DNA of 64,000 nucleotides from Symbiodinium kawagutii (Eukaryota; Sar; Dinophyceae; Suessiales; Symbiodiniaceae), in contig VSDK01023782.1 in assembly GCA_009767595.1 (NCBI GenBank), positions 70,383 through 134,382 on the forward strand, given 5' to 3'. The position numbers and the translations under genes were made by a program. This document shows, piece by piece, positions 62,858 to 64,000 of this stretch. The first letter of the stretch is position 1. The number at the start of each line of letters is the position of its first letter. The notes beneath the pieces were generated by a model, which was not told the DNA's origin, searched no databases, and saw only the letters and a list, made by a program, of their open reading frames with translations.

Positions 62858-63202
62858 TCAATCTTTTGAATGAATATCAATGTGGCTTCCAATAAAATCA
62901 GGCTCATACAGAATCCATGGCCACATCTGTAGAGTCCTCTTCTCCACAGGGCATTTCAGACCATTCCAAGAAATTACGACCCAACCTCTGAGGACCAGGA
63001 TTATTCCCATGGTATGACGCAGTGGGTCACGAAGGTGGCCCACGGTGTGGATGACAAATTTTCGGCGGACCATGGGACTTGGAGCATAAAAATCTCCTTC
63101 TTTGATTCTCACCTGGTGAAGCAACGTGAGAAGATGACATGTGGTTGAAAGCTCAACCGGGATCATTTCCTCCCTGGCAAAAAACCTTTGTGAATAAACC
63201 AT
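62858..63202 (-). CDS. Putative 3'-terminal coding region, unknown
   Basis: Minus-strand open frame of 114 codons ending in a stop. It includes RRKFVIHTVGHLRDPLRHTM and LRGWVVISWNGLKCPVEKRT. Composition is strongly protein-like. At 63153-63202 a second frame (to 63383) overlaps it, so an intron or frameshift joins the two. Confidence 0.42.
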   Translation of the reverse strand: MVYSQRFFAREEMIPVELSTTCHLLTLLHQVRIKEGDFYAPSPMVRRKFVIHTVGHLRDPLRHTMGIILVLRGWVVISWNGLKCPVEKRTLQMWPWILYEPDFIGSHIDIHSKD

Positions 63203-63389
63203 CCCCCAACTTCAAAGGATGGCCGGGGATTTCCCAACGGCATTGGTTTATGGAGCTACTGCGAGTTCCGAGGAACGGGTGAGCGTGGCATTGAAGATGT
63301 CCTGACGTCGCTGCGGAAGGGTAAAAACCATGCACCACCATCAGTTTACACTCCAGCAAACTAATCTGGAAGTAGAAAAGCAACTTTTA

Positions 63390-64000
63390 TAATGGCTTTA
63401 CCCATGAAAGTGGTGACTTTCTTGGCTTGAAGGTTGCTTTACCAAAAGGTAACCTGAAATGGCTGGTGATTTACCATCAGTCATACGTAGGGAGTTTATC
63501 ACTCTGGATCTACCATTGGAAAATATCAACCTTGAGCTGGTTAATAGTTATTCCAATAGCAAAAGAGAAAAATCAACTAACTCAGCAAGATTGGCCCAGA
63601 AAATTCGTGGTTTTCTTACAAAAATGAAAGCTTCCGCGCCTTAGCAACCACCCATGTAGGATAAATATCTACTCAACTTCTGGGCATTGCATTTTGCAGG
63701 TTGGGTGCCGTCTGCGATATGTCGAGTCAGCGTCACTGATGACTGTTGATGGTTGCAAATGTTGACGATGCGGTGGCTGAGGATGGTTTCTGAATCTTCA
63801 TCATGATTGAGAATTTGCTTGCCATGGCTCATGGTAGAGAGTTATGGGCAATGCTGGTAAATGATATGAGCTCAACACCAAACACCTTACCACTGAACAC
63901 TAAAGAACCATCACGACTCGTGGTGAGCAAACATATGAAACCAGTGTTGGCAATACATAGCGAAGCCCACCATAGCCTCCAGGCCACGCCAAGTTTGCTG
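63390..64000. other. No recognisable gene
   Basis: Plus-strand frames at 63427-63644 are open in two phases. No motif. Window ends here. Confidence 0.4.

Overview
The window looks like nuclear DNA of a dinoflagellate, probably a symbiodiniacean or other Suessiales relative. This is inferred, not proven. It rests on a non-LTR retrotransposon of a type I associate with dinoflagellates (N-terminal 'RVGEAKTPGP' before the endonuclease, ORF1 with a WPFG-type RRM-like region), a very large Ty1/copia polyprotein, TTTAGGG/TTTTAGGG interstitial repeats, and small GT-AG exon islands scattered in a sea of degenerate ACCATCAAT-type DNA and trinucleotide arrays.

Layout. 0-25.6 kb: repeat-rich DNA with about 20 short, mostly minus-strand exon-like islands (many bounded by AG and GT), one virus-derived helicase fragment (about 10.1-10.75 kb), microsatellites, and small inverted-repeat elements (here MITE-1 and MITE-2). 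25.69-35.19 kb: a 9.5-kb non-LTR retrotransposon on the minus strand, bounded by a 13-bp target-site duplication. It has four reading frames: a cytosine-C5 DNA methyltransferase with a possible C-terminal cysteine protease, an ORF1-like RRM/coiled-coil protein, an APE endonuclease-reverse transcriptase, and a zinc-knuckle/RNase H frame reached through an in-phase T-TTG-GGA heptamer. 36.0-36.95 kb: a long CAT/ATC array. 39.29-47.67 kb: an intact, very young Ty1/copia element (identical 156-bp LTRs, 5-bp GTTTT duplication, about 2660-residue uninterrupted polyprotein) with a methyltransferase-like domain between protease and integrase and a membrane/zinc C-terminal extension. 48.5-64 kb: more exon islands (minus to about 49.6 kb, then some on plus), more small inverted-repeat elements, CAT/GAT/CTGTAA arrays and a 10-base N gap at 57595.

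How it fits together. Both retroelements lie inside copies of the same roughly 95-bp MITE-1. MITE-1 sits next to exon edges in several places, so it behaves like an introner candidate: its terminus supplies the AG acceptor at 39277, and its 4-bp duplication supplies part of the GT donor at 48503. Both retroelements are in the same orientation as the host exons. The most interesting content is the pair of unrelated retroelements that each carry a (bona fide or degenerate) DNA-methyltransferase fold. No complete host gene could be named. Nearly all host coding evidence is single exons whose product I do not recognise.
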